64,000 nucleotides of DNA from GCA-2731375 sp002731375 (GTDB lineage: Bacteria > Pseudomonadota > Alphaproteobacteria > GCA-2731375): NCBI GenBank assembly GCA_030752605.1, contig JASMDX010000003.1, positions 26,466 to 90,465 of the forward strand, read 5' to 3'. Shown here in pieces: positions 26,201 to 36,263 of this stretch (within the stretch, counting starts at the first letter, position 1; each line of letters opens with the position of its first letter). The position numbers were made by a program, and so were the translations under genes. The notes under the pieces were generated by a model. It saw only the letters and a program-made list of their open reading frames with translations. It was not told where the DNA came from and made no database searches.

Positions 26201-27046
26201 ATGCTGAGCCTCACCCTCTTCACGCTGATTCTGGCAATGGTCTCGTTTCTGGCGTTTGTCTACTTGATCGAGCCCGGTCCCGGCGGCCGGGTGCAATATC
26301 TGACAACCAAAGCCGCGCTGTTGGCACACAAATACGATCTGGTCGACCACCTCGACCCGGCCCAAACCCGACAGCTCTATCTATCCACCTGTACCAGACA
26401 ATGCCACGGCAAGGATGTCATCGAGCTGACGCCGCGTACTGCTCTTGAGTGGGAGCAGATCGTCACCCGCATGGGCAAGCAGGAAAAGGCCAGCATCGGC
26501 AGGACCGAGGCCAAGACGATTATCGAATACCTGCAGCGGAACCATCTATCAAACGTGCCGACAATCCTGCCGGAGGCGACCATGCGCTTTCTGAAGAAGC
26601 GTTTATGGCGGTTGGATTTCGGCGAAAGCGACCTTTACTTCGATATCATCTATCTACCGCGCGGTTACCGGCACCTGATGCCGTACCTGGCCTTCAAGAG
26701 CAAGCCTGTGGACAGTGACGAGGCCTTGTTCATCGTCTATGTCAACACCCATACCGGCATCCTGCCGCCCTGGGATCTGGCCAAATACACCGCCATCCGG
26801 ATCGATGGCGGCGAAGAGGCAAAAGCCGCGAACTGGCAGGTCCTCTATGAAGACGGCCAACTGCATCACAGGCAAGGGGTCCTAACCTTTCCCGACATTG
26901 ATCAAGGCGCCGGCGCACGGGCCGGTTCCCTGGAAATGCTGATCCGGCCACCGGCCATGCGCGAGCGGATTTTCCACTGGCGCCTGCCGATCCCGGATGC
27001 CGGGCTGCGCTCCACCAAGACAAAACAGGGAGGGGACAAACAGTGA
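26201..27046 (+). CDS. Membrane-anchored cytochrome with unusual CX3CH motif
   Basis: From the ATG at 26201 (GTGAGG upstream) the protein has 281 residues; a TTG at 26150 would add 17 residues. One N-terminal helix (LTLFTLILAMVSFLAFVYLI) anchors it. The heme-like segment is LSTCTRQCHGKDVIELTP, C64 to C68 with His 69, three residues between the Cys rather than two. Downstream EWEQIVTRMG and IIEYLQRNH look like a class I cytochrome c fold with Met 91 as a possible sixth ligand. The remaining 170 residues are a beta-rich domain I do not recognise. Confidence 0.75.
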   Translation: MLSLTLFTLILAMVSFLAFVYLIEPGPGGRVQYLTTKAALLAHKYDLVDHLDPAQTRQLYLSTCTRQCHGKDVIELTPRTALEWEQIVTRMGKQEKASIGRTEAKTIIEYLQRNHLSNVPTILPEATMRFLKKRLWRLDFGESDLYFDIIYLPRGYRHLMPYLAFKSKPVDSDEALFIVYVNTHTGILPPWDLAKYTAIRIDGGEEAKAANWQVLYEDGQLHHRQGVLTFPDIDQGAGARAGSLEMLIRPPAMRERIFHWRLPIPDAGLRSTKTKQGGDKQ

Positions 27047-27528
27047 TACGGCGCGCGCTCATCGCTTCGCTTCTCTTGCTTCTGCTGCCTCTTATGCAGG
27101 GCTGCGACGAGACGCCCAAAAAGGTTTATGCTGCCGACTTCACACTGAAACTGTTTAACGGCCAAACCTTCACCTTGTCTAAACACAAGGGCGAAGCGGT
27201 GGTCGTCAATTTTTTCGCGTCATGGTGCATCCCCTGCCGGACCGAGGCGCCAGCCTTGGAGGCTGTACATCTGGAATATCTACAAAAAAAGGTGATCTTC
27301 CTTGGTATAGCCATCAAGGATACTGACATTGCCGCCAGGGACTTCGTCAAGAAATACGGCCTGACTTTTCCCGCCGGCCTGGACAAGGATCAAAAGGCCA
27401 AGGATGCCTTGGGCGTCTATGGCCTGCCAACGACCTTCTTCATCAATGCCACTGGCTTGGTTACCTATACCCACTCCGGCGCCGTGACAGAGGAGCTGAT
27501 CAAACATGAACTGGACAAGATACTTTAG
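27043..27528 (+). CDS. TlpA-like thioredoxin lipoprotein
   Basis: A 161-residue exported redoxin starting at a GTG that overlaps the previous stop by four bases. The signal peptide ends in a lipobox (LMQGC). FFASWCIPCRTEAPALEAV carries the CxxC site, and YGLPTTFFINATG has the cis-Pro. It resembles the divergent TlpA gene at 23762-24289 closely (both end THSGAVTE-L-K-EL), so they are paralogues. Likely a thiol reductant for cytochrome c or CuA assembly. Confidence 0.9.
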   Translation: MIRRALIASLLLLLLPLMQGCDETPKKVYAADFTLKLFNGQTFTLSKHKGEAVVVNFFASWCIPCRTEAPALEAVHLEYLQKKVIFLGIAIKDTDIAARDFVKKYGLTFPAGLDKDQKAKDALGVYGLPTTFFINATGLVTYTHSGAVTEELIKHELDKIL

Positions 27529-28036
27529 CTTGCCGGCCACCGTGCTCCCCGCCGTGCTCTTGGCCCTCCTGGTCACGGGCTGTATCGAGGAAAACGTGAC
27601 CCCGCTCGAAATTGGCGCCATGGCACCGCCGTCCACCTTGACCCTGCTGAATGGCGAGACCAGGGAGGTTGCCGCGCACCCCGGACAGGCCCAGGTCATC
27701 ACCTTTATGTCGTCGTGGTGCCCCTGTTCCAACGATTCCATACCGATGATGAAAAAGGCGTTCGAGCTTCACAACAGCGGCGGCGAAGGCAAGATCGCTT
27801 TCCTGATGATCGGCTTCCAAAGCCCCGAAGGCAAGTTCAGGGACAAGGCGGGCAAATGGCAGGTCCCCTTCCCGGTTGGTTTCGATGACGGTGACGAAAT
27901 CGCGCGCGTCTATGGCATAACGGCACCGCCGACGACGGTCTTCATTGATGCCCAAGGCAAGGTCAAAAGGGTCTTCTACGGCAATATCAAGGACGTGGAG
28001 GAAGACTTCTTCAAGTGGACGAGCGAGTTGTTGTGA
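27506..28036 (+). CDS. Redoxin-like lipoprotein with a CPC motif
   Basis: A 176-residue thioredoxin-fold lipoprotein (lipobox LLVTGC). The active-site strand reads FMSSWCPCSNDSIP, so the pair is C-P-C (one residue between) instead of CxxC, as in some AhpC/TSA-type proteins and CxC redox or metal sites. YGITAPPTTVFIDAQG has the cis-Pro. It overlaps the preceding redoxin by 23 bases and shares a base with the next start. Copper delivery rather than disulfide chemistry is possible but unproven. Confidence 0.85.
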   Translation: MNWTRYFSLPATVLPAVLLALLVTGCIEENVTPLEIGAMAPPSTLTLLNGETREVAAHPGQAQVITFMSSWCPCSNDSIPMMKKAFELHNSGGEGKIAFLMIGFQSPEGKFRDKAGKWQVPFPVGFDDGDEIARVYGITAPPTTVFIDAQGKVKRVFYGNIKDVEEDFFKWTSELL

Positions 28037-28737
28037 TGGCTTATATTGGCGCCATCGGCGACGGTTTTGCCTCCTTCTTTTCGATCTGGCAGGTCTGCAT
28101 TCTACAGATCTCGCCCTTTTTCCTCGCCTATGTTACCGGACTATATTTTGCCGCCGGCGCACTCAAAAGCGAAGCCAGTCTCGGCGGCAGGGTGCTGCTG
28201 CCGGCGCTGTCCTTCGCGCCGGGCTTCACCGTCATGTACGGCCTTCTGACCATGACCGGGCAGCCCATCGGCCGTGCCCTAGTCTATAATCTTGGCACAT
28301 TGGAGTTCATCGCCGGCGGCTATATTCTGCTGGTCTCTCTTGCCTTGCTGCTCGCTAGCTGGATCACGCTACTGGAACATCTATGCCGGCCGGTGCTTCT
28401 GGCCGCCGTCTCATTGTTGCTAGGCATCTCGTTTGCGCTGATCTATTCGCCCTGTATCACGCCCGCCCTGTCGAGAATTCTGGGCCTGGCCGGGCGGCCC
28501 GAAAACGCGGTTTACGGCGGCACACTGGCGATTTTTTATGCCACGGGGATTTGCCTGGCCTTGACGCTGACCGCACTTGTATTGGTCTTTCTGGCAGCCA
28601 AGGCCGGCGCGGTCAGGCGGCGGGCGGGCGCGGTCAGGATAGCCTGTGGCCTGATTCTTGCCATTCTGGCCGGACTTAATCTCAGTAACACCATGATCTA
28701 CTACAAAGCGTTCTTCCTGGGCTTTCTGGCCGGATGA
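28036..28737 (+). CDS. CcdA/DsbD-like inner-membrane thiol transporter
   Basis: A 233-residue protein with six predicted membrane helices. SIWQVCILQISPFFLAYVTG and FALIYSPCITPALSRILG are the two Cys-containing helices; each has one Cys near Pro, as in CcdA, which passes electrons from cytoplasmic thioredoxin across the membrane. It would keep the TlpA-like lipoproteins of the same operon reduced. The start shares one base with the redoxin stop (TGATG). Confidence 0.88.
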   Translation: MAYIGAIGDGFASFFSIWQVCILQISPFFLAYVTGLYFAAGALKSEASLGGRVLLPALSFAPGFTVMYGLLTMTGQPIGRALVYNLGTLEFIAGGYILLVSLALLLASWITLLEHLCRPVLLAAVSLLLGISFALIYSPCITPALSRILGLAGRPENAVYGGTLAIFYATGICLALTLTALVLVFLAAKAGAVRRRAGAVRIACGLILAILAGLNLSNTMIYYKAFFLGFLAG

Positions 28738-28949
28738 GCGGGAAACTGGAAAAACTTCCCGCCGGATTCAAGAAACAGGCATTCGGCGCCACCCTCGCCG
28801 CCTTTGGCATCATCGATACGGTCATGAACTTACTAACCGGGATCGCGCTTGACGGCTTTTTCCTGTTCCTGATCGGTGCCGGTAGCGCTCTATTCATTGC
28901 CGGCGCCAGGCAAAGACGAAAACAGAACTACCAGGCCACCTGCGGATAG
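28734..28949 (+). CDS. Small two-helix membrane protein
   Basis: A 71-residue protein overlapping the CcdA-like stop by four bases (ATGA). Two hydrophobic segments (FGATLAAFGIIDTVMNLLTG and FFLFLIGAGSALFIAGA) are followed by a basic tail. No recognised family. Its end overlaps the convergent cytochrome b gene by 22 bases. It could be a subunit or assembly factor; there is no direct evidence. Confidence 0.65.
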   Translation: MSGKLEKLPAGFKKQAFGATLAAFGIIDTVMNLLTGIALDGFFLFLIGAGSALFIAGARQRRKQNYQATCG

Positions 28950-30061
28950 AACCAGTGTTCAACCATCCAGTGGTTGTCATCCAGCAGGGGGTTGATTTTT
29001 CGGTCCTTGAAGGCTTTTGGCGGAATGCCCATTCGAGTACCCATCATGACGTTGTGGCACGAGTTGCAGCCCAGGGTCGGTGAGACATGGGTTTCCGAAT
29101 AAAGTAATCCAAACGGTACCGCCGTAGGGAAGATGACGATCAGGAAAGATACCGCCACGCCAATCAGACCTGCCTTTCCAAACTTGCCGATAGGCCGCAA
29201 CGGGGCGGGCTGTTGCCAGTTGGTTCTGCCTTTAAGGACCAAAGGTAGAGAAATCAGGATCAGAAACAAGGCCACGGGTAGGTAAATACCCAGAAACCGC
29301 GCCAGGAAGCCCTCGAAATCCAGGAACGGCTTAAAGAAGAACAGAATGAACCACTCAGGCGTCGGCACATCGGCGCCTTCCAGTGGCATAGGGATGATAT
29401 CCGGGTCTTCGGTCGGGGTCGGGATATTGACCGCCAACACGGCAATGGCGATAAAAAATGGAATGCTCAACAGGGCATGCTTGGCCAGGTAGGCACCGAT
29501 CCCCAGCCGTTTCCGGCGCAACAGCGCCAGAACGTGAAAATCAATCAGAACGTAGGCGACGATAGGCAGGATTACCACATGTGTGATAAAATTTCGGCTT
29601 AGGCTAAAAGATTCGATCAGATAGGCCTTCAACCCCGGTCCAACCAACGGCAAGGCGCCCAAATAGTTCGGCACCATCTCCATGAACCAATAGGCTCGCC
29701 ATTCCCACGGCAGAATGAAACCGGTCACCAACAGGGCCAGCAACGGCAGGATCAGCAGCCCACCGGTTAGCCAGGACGTGCTACGCAGATAGTTGAGAAA
29801 CTCGCGTCTGAGCAGGCTTCGCACCACATGCACGACAATCGCGGCGAAAATGAACAGCGCGATCCAACGGTGGCTGTCCCTGATCCAGGCGCCAAGTGCG
29901 AAGTCCTTATAAAGGCCTTGCACGGAGGCATAGGCGGTCTGCAGATCGGCCTGATAAAATAGACCCAGGAATATGCCGGTGAAAAGCTGCACGATCAGAA
30001 GCACAACGGCGAGGCCGCCAAAATAGTGCAGCCAGTGGCCGTGCTCTATCTCGATTTTCAT
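28928..30061 (-). CDS. Cytochrome b (b6 plus subunit IV) fused to a c-type heme segment
   Basis: A 377-residue membrane protein. Helix B has His 64 and His 78, helix D has His 161 and His 176, the bis-His ligands of two b hemes (spacing 14 and 15). PTPEWF at 234-239 is the quinol-site PEW motif of the subunit IV half. After the last helix, CNSCH (332-336) lies in the segment GCNSCHNVMMGTRMG, a c-heme site. It is a one-piece paralogue of the split pair at 40062-41413. It starts four bases inside the binding-protein gene. Expected role: quinol oxidation and electron transfer to soluble cytochrome c. Confidence 0.9.
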   Translation of the reverse strand: MKIEIEHGHWLHYFGGLAVVLLIVQLFTGIFLGLFYQADLQTAYASVQGLYKDFALGAWIRDSHRWIALFIFAAIVVHVVRSLLRREFLNYLRSTSWLTGGLLILPLLALLVTGFILPWEWRAYWFMEMVPNYLGALPLVGPGLKAYLIESFSLSRNFITHVVILPIVAYVLIDFHVLALLRRKRLGIGAYLAKHALLSIPFFIAIAVLAVNIPTPTEDPDIIPMPLEGADVPTPEWFILFFFKPFLDFEGFLARFLGIYLPVALFLILISLPLVLKGRTNWQQPAPLRPIGKFGKAGLIGVAVSFLIVIFPTAVPFGLLYSETHVSPTLGCNSCHNVMMGTRMGIPPKAFKDRKINPLLDDNHWMVEHWFYPQVAW

Positions 30062-31347
30062 TGTTTACGCGCCTTCGTTGATACCAACGCAAACCTTGGA
30101 CCGGTTTGACTGTCTTCAACGCGATAAAGATGCGACTGTTTGATGGGCGTACCATTCGCCGCCCACCGGCCTGGCCCGCTCACGCCTTCCGCTTCGCCTA
30201 GGTTAACCAGGGCCTCCCTGACCGCGCCGCCCCGCAACGACGGGGCCGCCGTGAGCGCCTGGGTCAAAAGGCCAAAGGCATCGTAGGCCAGGGCGGCAAA
30301 TCTATCGGGAACGGAATTCTTCCGGACCTTGTGCGCCGCCACGAAATCCGCCACCAGGGGTGAGGGGTGGTCGGGCGCGAATGTGGCATAGACCAGGGCA
30401 CCGCGCACCGCCGGCCCGCCCTGTTCCAAGAATGCCGGACTGAATAGATCCTCGCCGCCGATCAAGGGCAGCCTGGGGCCGCCATCGGCCGCCAGCGTCG
30501 CCAGGGATTGGGTCAGACGCGCGGCTTCTTGTGCACCGCCCGTGAAGATAATCGCCTGTACGCGATCTGGACCGGCCTGCTGGGCCTTCAGGGCCGCCGC
30601 CACCTTTGTGATATCGGTCTTGCCGGAAAAGCTGTCGTAGGTGTCGGCCTCAAGCACGATCTTGCCGCCCCGCCGTGGCACCGCCTGCTTGAAGACCGAG
30701 GCGATGGACAGGGAATAGTCATAGGATGACGAGGTGATCAGGGCGAAATTCCCATGGCCCAGTTCCTCGACCGCATAACCCAGCATTTCATCGATGGCGG
30801 TTTCATCAGGCAGTGCAAAGTGAAATATGTACTCGCCGCTTCTGGCAATTTTCCGCCGCGTCCCAATGGAAATGAACACCGTGCGCGCGTTGTTGACCAG
30901 ATGGGTCGGCGCGAAGGTCGACCAACCCGTCGGGGCCGAGAATATGGCCACGACATTCTTCGCGATCAGCGCCTCGGCAATATCCATGGCCTGGCCCGAA
31001 CCGCCGCTGTCATCGTGATGAATGACTTTGATTTTCTCGCCCCGCAAGCCGCCCTGGGCATTGAAGCGCTCCGCCGCCATTTCAATGCCGGTAAGCACGG
31101 CAAGGCCGTATTCCGCCTCCGGCCCGGTTTCAGGGCCGATCACGCCAACGATCAGCGCGCGGGGTTTTTCTTCCTTTTTCTTGGCTGCTGGCGCTACTTG
31201 TGGCGCGGCCATCCATTCGGGACGTTCCGTTTTCACTGCGACAGGCGCCTCGCCGCCATCACCGGCAAGCCAAAAAAACACGGCCGCCGCCAGGACGCCG
31301 CCAAGCGTGATGCCGCCCAGAAAAATCGCTATGGTTCCAAAACGCAT
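30058..31347 (-). CDS. Type 1 periplasmic binding protein (LivJ-like), membrane-anchored
   Basis: A 429-residue protein with an N-terminal anchor helix (IAIFLGGITLGGVLAAAVFF), a Lys/Ala-rich linker and a two-lobe periplasmic binding domain. Landmarks: VGVIGPETGPEAEYGLAVLTG, MAAERFNAQGG, VAIFSAPTGWSTFAP, and AALAYDAFGLL at the end. Such domains sense or deliver amino acids or amides. It sits between DUF4340 and the cytochrome b gene with a four-base overlap, so it is part of the island operon. A sensory or assembly role is more likely than import, since no Liv permease is present. Confidence 0.82.
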   Translation of the reverse strand: MRFGTIAIFLGGITLGGVLAAAVFFWLAGDGGEAPVAVKTERPEWMAAPQVAPAAKKKEEKPRALIVGVIGPETGPEAEYGLAVLTGIEMAAERFNAQGGLRGEKIKVIHHDDSGGSGQAMDIAEALIAKNVVAIFSAPTGWSTFAPTHLVNNARTVFISIGTRRKIARSGEYIFHFALPDETAIDEMLGYAVEELGHGNFALITSSSYDYSLSIASVFKQAVPRRGGKIVLEADTYDSFSGKTDITKVAAALKAQQAGPDRVQAIIFTGGAQEAARLTQSLATLAADGGPRLPLIGGEDLFSPAFLEQGGPAVRGALVYATFAPDHPSPLVADFVAAHKVRKNSVPDRFAALAYDAFGLLTQALTAAPSLRGGAVREALVNLGEAEGVSGPGRWAANGTPIKQSHLYRVEDSQTGPRFALVSTKARKQ

Positions 31348-31366
31348 CTAAGGCACCATCGCTTCG

Positions 31367-32329
31367 CTAGCCCGCTTCCTTCCAGCGCTCATTGCCGGCG
31401 AGCAGGCTCTTGACCAAATTCTCTTCCAGCAGAATGACGTTTCGGGCGCTGTTAAAGTTGGCGTAATAGCCCCGCCGCTGCCGGTCCCTGCCGCCAATAC
31501 GCAGCATCTGGGCGCCTTTCTGGCCCTGCTCCCATATGGACACGGTAATGTTCGGGGTTAGCAGGCCATAGGGAGCCAGATCGGTGGGCGCCTCGTCGAT
31601 GAACGCCTTCAAATCCGTGTCCTTGATCTCGTATAGGGTCTCCAGCACTTTCGCCTGATCGGCCTGGGCCCGGCGCGGCTGCAGCATATCCCAACGGCCC
31701 CGGTCGTGGACGATCGCCACCGTATCCTTGGCCCGGCGCGCGATCTCCAACCGGCTTAGCTTCAATGGATCGAAATCGAGCGTCGATTTATCGCGCAACG
31801 CATAGACGGAGGTATCCGCCTCCTGCTTGACATCGGAATGGACCCGGTAGACCGCCGCCTCGCCCTTGAACCTGCCGTAGGTCACGTTCAGGGTCGGCCC
31901 CTTATCGCCGAATTCCATGGTGGTAACGCCACTGGTGGTCTTGAAACTGATCTCGATCTCGGGCTTGTCCAGACCCAGTTCGGCGAGCTTGGCCGCATCA
32001 GGATTCTCGAACAATATCGCGTCCTTGCGCGAGCCCGTGATATTGTTCAACAAGTTGGTGACATCCTCGTCATCACCCCGCGCCCGCAGGGGCTGGGACA
32101 GCCACCAACCGTCCGCTTCCTTTGCCAGACGGACACGGATACCGTCCTTCGCGGCCGTGATCCAGAACTCGCTGACCTGATCGACCTCGAAGGGAAACAG
32201 TTTCAGGTTCGCTTCCTCGACCCGCTCGGCCTCCTCGACCCGGTCGTCGATCAGCATCGAGGCGCCGAACAATGCGGCCAGGGCGATGAACCAGAAAACG
32301 GTCTTCTTGAACAGTTTCAAGACATCCAC
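31367..32329 (-). CDS. DUF4340-family exported protein of a Gld-type ABC system
   Basis: A 320-residue protein with one N-terminal membrane helix (VFWFIALAALFGASMLI) and a long periplasmic beta-rich part. DGWWLSQPLRARGDDEDVTNLLNNI, RKDAILFE and GLDKPEIEISF match DUF4340 proteins, which are regularly encoded after GldG-like genes. I choose the GTG at 32329, which overlaps the GldG stop by 13 bases; the frame extends 21 codons further into gldG without homology. Function unknown. Confidence 0.8.
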   Translation of the reverse strand: MDVLKLFKKTVFWFIALAALFGASMLIDDRVEEAERVEEANLKLFPFEVDQVSEFWITAAKDGIRVRLAKEADGWWLSQPLRARGDDEDVTNLLNNITGSRKDAILFENPDAAKLAELGLDKPEIEISFKTTSGVTTMEFGDKGPTLNVTYGRFKGEAAVYRVHSDVKQEADTSVYALRDKSTLDFDPLKLSRLEIARRAKDTVAIVHDRGRWDMLQPRRAQADQAKVLETLYEIKDTDLKAFIDEAPTDLAPYGLLTPNITVSIWEQGQKGAQMLRIGGRDRQRRGYYANFNSARNVILLEENLVKSLLAGNERWKEAG

Positions 32330-33978
32330 CGTCGCCGTCCAACCACGCCGGCGCCAATCGCCAGCGTCGAGGTCGGCACCAGGATCACGCAAAGCCAGAA
32401 TACCAGATTGCTTTCCCTGTCCGTCAACGTCAACGGGGTTAGTTCAGTCGACTTCTTGCGCACCGAGACCAGGGCGGTCTCCTCCGCCAGCCAGCCGACC
32501 ATATTGAGGAAGAAATCCTTGTTGCCCATCAAATTAAGATAGGCATTGCCGGCGAAATCAGAATCCCCGACCACGATAATCCGGCCCCAGCGGTTGATTC
32601 CCTCCGTCAGGTTGCTCTTTGGCGCAGGCGCCACGCCAGCATCGGTCTTGTCGGCCTTGGTCTTGTCGGTTTCGCTCTTGTCAGTCTTCGCGGTGGGCTG
32701 GACAGGGGCCGCGCCCGTATCGTCCTTGACCTTGATAACACTGACCGAAGCCAGATTGATCGGTCCGCGCTGGTCATCGGCCGCATTGAACTTGATGTCT
32801 TCTTCGTCCAGCTTACCCTTGCTCTTGGCCCAACTGGAAGAACCGGTCTTGGCCAGATTGTACATGCCCTTGGCCGGGTCCTCCTTGACCTCGACGGAGC
32901 GGGCGACAGGAAAGAAGGTGACAAAATTAAAATCTCGGCCGATCAGGTGCTTCTGATTGTATTCCATGACCACCGGCGTCAGATAGTTGGCGCCCAACAT
33001 CTTGCTCTGTTTGTCGATAATGATGTCGTTGCCGATTTTGAAGCCATAGCCCGCCAGATAGCCGGAAATCTTGGGCGCCATGAGCGGATCGAGCAGGAAC
33101 AGCAAACTGCCGCCGCCATCCACATAACGTCTGATTTTTGCCAGTTCCGCCGGCAGGAAATCCTGCTTCGGGCCGGCAATGACCAGAATGGCGGCATCCT
33201 CGGGCACTCGCTCCTGATTGACCAGAAGCAACTCGCGGACCTTGAAGGTCTCTTTCTTGATCGCCGCCTTAGCGGTCTGATAACCGACCTTTTCCTTATC
33301 CTCGAGACCCTTTTCGCCATGGCCTTTAAGGAAATAGATGACCTTCACCTTATCGCTTATCACCTTGAGCAGTGCGTTGGTAACCTTCTCCTCCGACTCG
33401 AAACCAACCGTTTCCTGCTTGCCGCGGGAACGGATCAAGGTCGTCCGATAGGAGGTAACGCCATATTTCGCAGTTTCGATGGGGCGTTTGTCCGGATCAA
33501 CGAAATGGAAACTGAACTTCGGCGTATGATAAGCGTATTCCTCCAACAGATCGTGCATCGCCTGCCTGGATCTCTCGTCGCCTCGGTAAAAGGCAACCGC
33601 CTCCACATCATGCTCCAGGGACTTCAAAATTTTCACCGTCTGCCGTGACAGCGAGTACCGGCCCGTTTCGGTCAGATCGGTGCGCACCTTGTAACGCACG
33701 GACATCACGCCGATCAGCGCGATCATAACCGCGAAGACGGTGATCATCACCGTCATGTTGGCGCCGTGCTTGGTCGAGCGTTGGGCCGCGAAGCGCCTAA
33801 TATCGGAAAAATTGATATAGAAGAATATCAATAATAAAAGCAGACCGCCCCAGACCAGGGACAGCGGCACGATGCCGAACTCCCGCGTGACGGCATAAAT
33901 CACGCCGCCGGCGATGATGGCGACGACGCCGGCCAGACCAAGAACGAAAAATATTTTCTTGGCCATCATCAGCGCCAC
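32317..33978 (-). CDS. GldG-like ABC-associated membrane protein
   Basis: A 553-residue protein with two N-terminal membrane helices, a further helix near residue 80, a large periplasmic domain of GldG/ABC_transp_aux type (DLTETGRYSLSRQTVKILKSL, AVAFYRGDE, VIYFLKGHGEK, GGSLLFLLDPLM) and one C-terminal helix. A low-complexity Lys/Asp/Thr linker lies near residues 435-460. It overlaps the permease gene by ten bases. In Bacteroidetes GldG acts with GldA and GldF; in proteobacteria the role of such systems is unclear. Confidence 0.85.
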   Translation of the reverse strand: MALMMAKKIFFVLGLAGVVAIIAGGVIYAVTREFGIVPLSLVWGGLLLLLIFFYINFSDIRRFAAQRSTKHGANMTVMITVFAVMIALIGVMSVRYKVRTDLTETGRYSLSRQTVKILKSLEHDVEAVAFYRGDERSRQAMHDLLEEYAYHTPKFSFHFVDPDKRPIETAKYGVTSYRTTLIRSRGKQETVGFESEEKVTNALLKVISDKVKVIYFLKGHGEKGLEDKEKVGYQTAKAAIKKETFKVRELLLVNQERVPEDAAILVIAGPKQDFLPAELAKIRRYVDGGGSLLFLLDPLMAPKISGYLAGYGFKIGNDIIIDKQSKMLGANYLTPVVMEYNQKHLIGRDFNFVTFFPVARSVEVKEDPAKGMYNLAKTGSSSWAKSKGKLDEEDIKFNAADDQRGPINLASVSVIKVKDDTGAAPVQPTAKTDKSETDKTKADKTDAGVAPAPKSNLTEGINRWGRIIVVGDSDFAGNAYLNLMGNKDFFLNMVGWLAEETALVSVRKKSTELTPLTLTDRESNLVFWLCVILVPTSTLAIGAGVVGRRRWMS

Positions 33979-34747
33979 CGATTGGATTCAAGCGACCGCA
34001 GGGTCAGAAATAGGAAAAGGCCGGTGAAGACGAGGAAATAGATTATATCCTCGGTATCAACCACGCCCTTGGCCAAGCTTGCAAGATGATCATTCATTGA
34101 AAGGTACGAGATGATCTGCGCGATGGTGGGCGAGACGAACATCGTCGAATAACTCATCAGCCAGAAACAAAACAGGATTCCCACCGACAGTGAAGCCGCG
34201 ATAATCTGATTTTCGGTCAGCGATGAGGTGAAAATGCCCAATGATATGAAAGCCGCCCCCAGCATGAACAAGCCGCAATAGCCGGTGATGATCGGCACGA
34301 TTTCCGGCTCACCCAGATAGATCAGTAACAGCGGATAGGAGACGGTAGACAGCAGCATCGCCGCAAACACGGCCAGACAGGCAAAAAACTTGCCCATGAC
34401 GACCTCGGCATCCTTCACCGGATAGGTGAGGAGCAATTCCATGGTGCCGGATTTCTTCTCGTCCGCCAGCAGCTTCATGGTCAGCAGCGGCAACATCAAC
34501 AACATGACGATGGAGATGTTTCCAAACAGCGGCCGCACCACAGTCTCGTTGACGTTCAGCAGATTGTACTGCTTGGCCACCATGGGGTTGGCCTGAGCCT
34601 GGAAACTCAAAACCGAAAAGCTGGCCAATAGATTAAAAAACAGATAGCCCGTCGCCGCCGCGAAGATCGCGATCACCGCATAGGCAATGTAGGAATTGAA
34701 ATAGGACTTAAGGTCTTTCTTGAAGACCAGCCCAATGCTCCTTGGGT

Positions 34748-34751
<4 letters not shown>
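33969..34751 (-). CDS. ABC-2 type permease (GldF/NosY-like)
   Basis: A 260-residue protein with six membrane helices. KDLKSYFNSYIAYAVIAIFA at the start and LADEKKSGTMELLLTYPVKD, the EExxGTxE-type cytoplasmic loop motif of ABC-2 permeases, are clear. NosY, the permease of nos clusters, belongs to the same superfamily, so a NosY-like role is possible. It overlaps the ATPase gene by four bases. Confidence 0.88.
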
Positions 34752-35707
<956 letters not shown>

Positions 35708-35712
35708 ATTTG

Positions 35713-36246
35713 CTAACCGTCCGTGCCCAGGCCATAGCGCTTGTAAGCACCCGGCGCGCGCTTGTCCTTGAGCGCGGCTTCGATCGGTCTCTTCGTAACC
35801 GGCGTCGCCAAAAGATCAATCAGCGCCTTATCCTTGTCGAGCAGCTTACGCAGGTCCTTTTCGGGCCAATCACTCTCCCAGTTGCCGATCAGGGCATTCC
35901 AGGCCTGGGCGATGGCAACGATTTCGGCATCACTGAATTGCTTGAGATTGAGGTCCTTATTCTGGGCATTGGTGATCTCGGTATACTTTTTCATGAAATG
36001 CGCCACGACGATGAAAGGCGGACCGCAGCGGGTGCAGTATTTGAGCATTTTTTCTTCGCTGTGGCAGGTCGAGCATCTTTCATAAGCCAGTTTTATGGCC
36101 TCGTCAGGGGTATAGGCGATATACCCCATGGCCTTCGCCTCCTTGATGAATGCCTTACCCAGGGAATTGGGGACCAAGACGACCAGGGCGGCGGTAACCA
36201 GAACGGCGACGAACAATGCCACCGTAATAATCCAGCCCTTCCTCAT
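35713..36246 (-). CDS. Membrane-anchored monoheme cytochrome c with an extra CxxC
   Basis: A 177-residue protein from the ATG at 36246; the open frame runs 33 codons further into the terminator and is rejected. One N-terminal helix (WIITVALFVAVLVTAALVVLV) is followed by CSTCH (58-62). YCTRCGPPF (Cys 71 and 74) adds a second Cys pair that lacks a His and so is not a heme motif. VVAHFM may provide the distal ligand. It starts the transcription unit downstream of the strong terminator or is reached by readthrough from the cytochrome gene upstream; it is followed after five bases by the ABC ATPase. Confidence 0.85.
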   Translation of the reverse strand: MRKGWIITVALFVAVLVTAALVVLVPNSLGKAFIKEAKAMGYIAYTPDEAIKLAYERCSTCHSEEKMLKYCTRCGPPFIVVAHFMKKYTEITNAQNKDLNLKQFSDAEIVAIAQAWNALIGNWESDWPEKDLRKLLDKDKALIDLLATPVTKRPIEAALKDKRAPGAYKRYGLGTDG

Positions 36247-36263
36247 CACCAGATACCTTAAGT

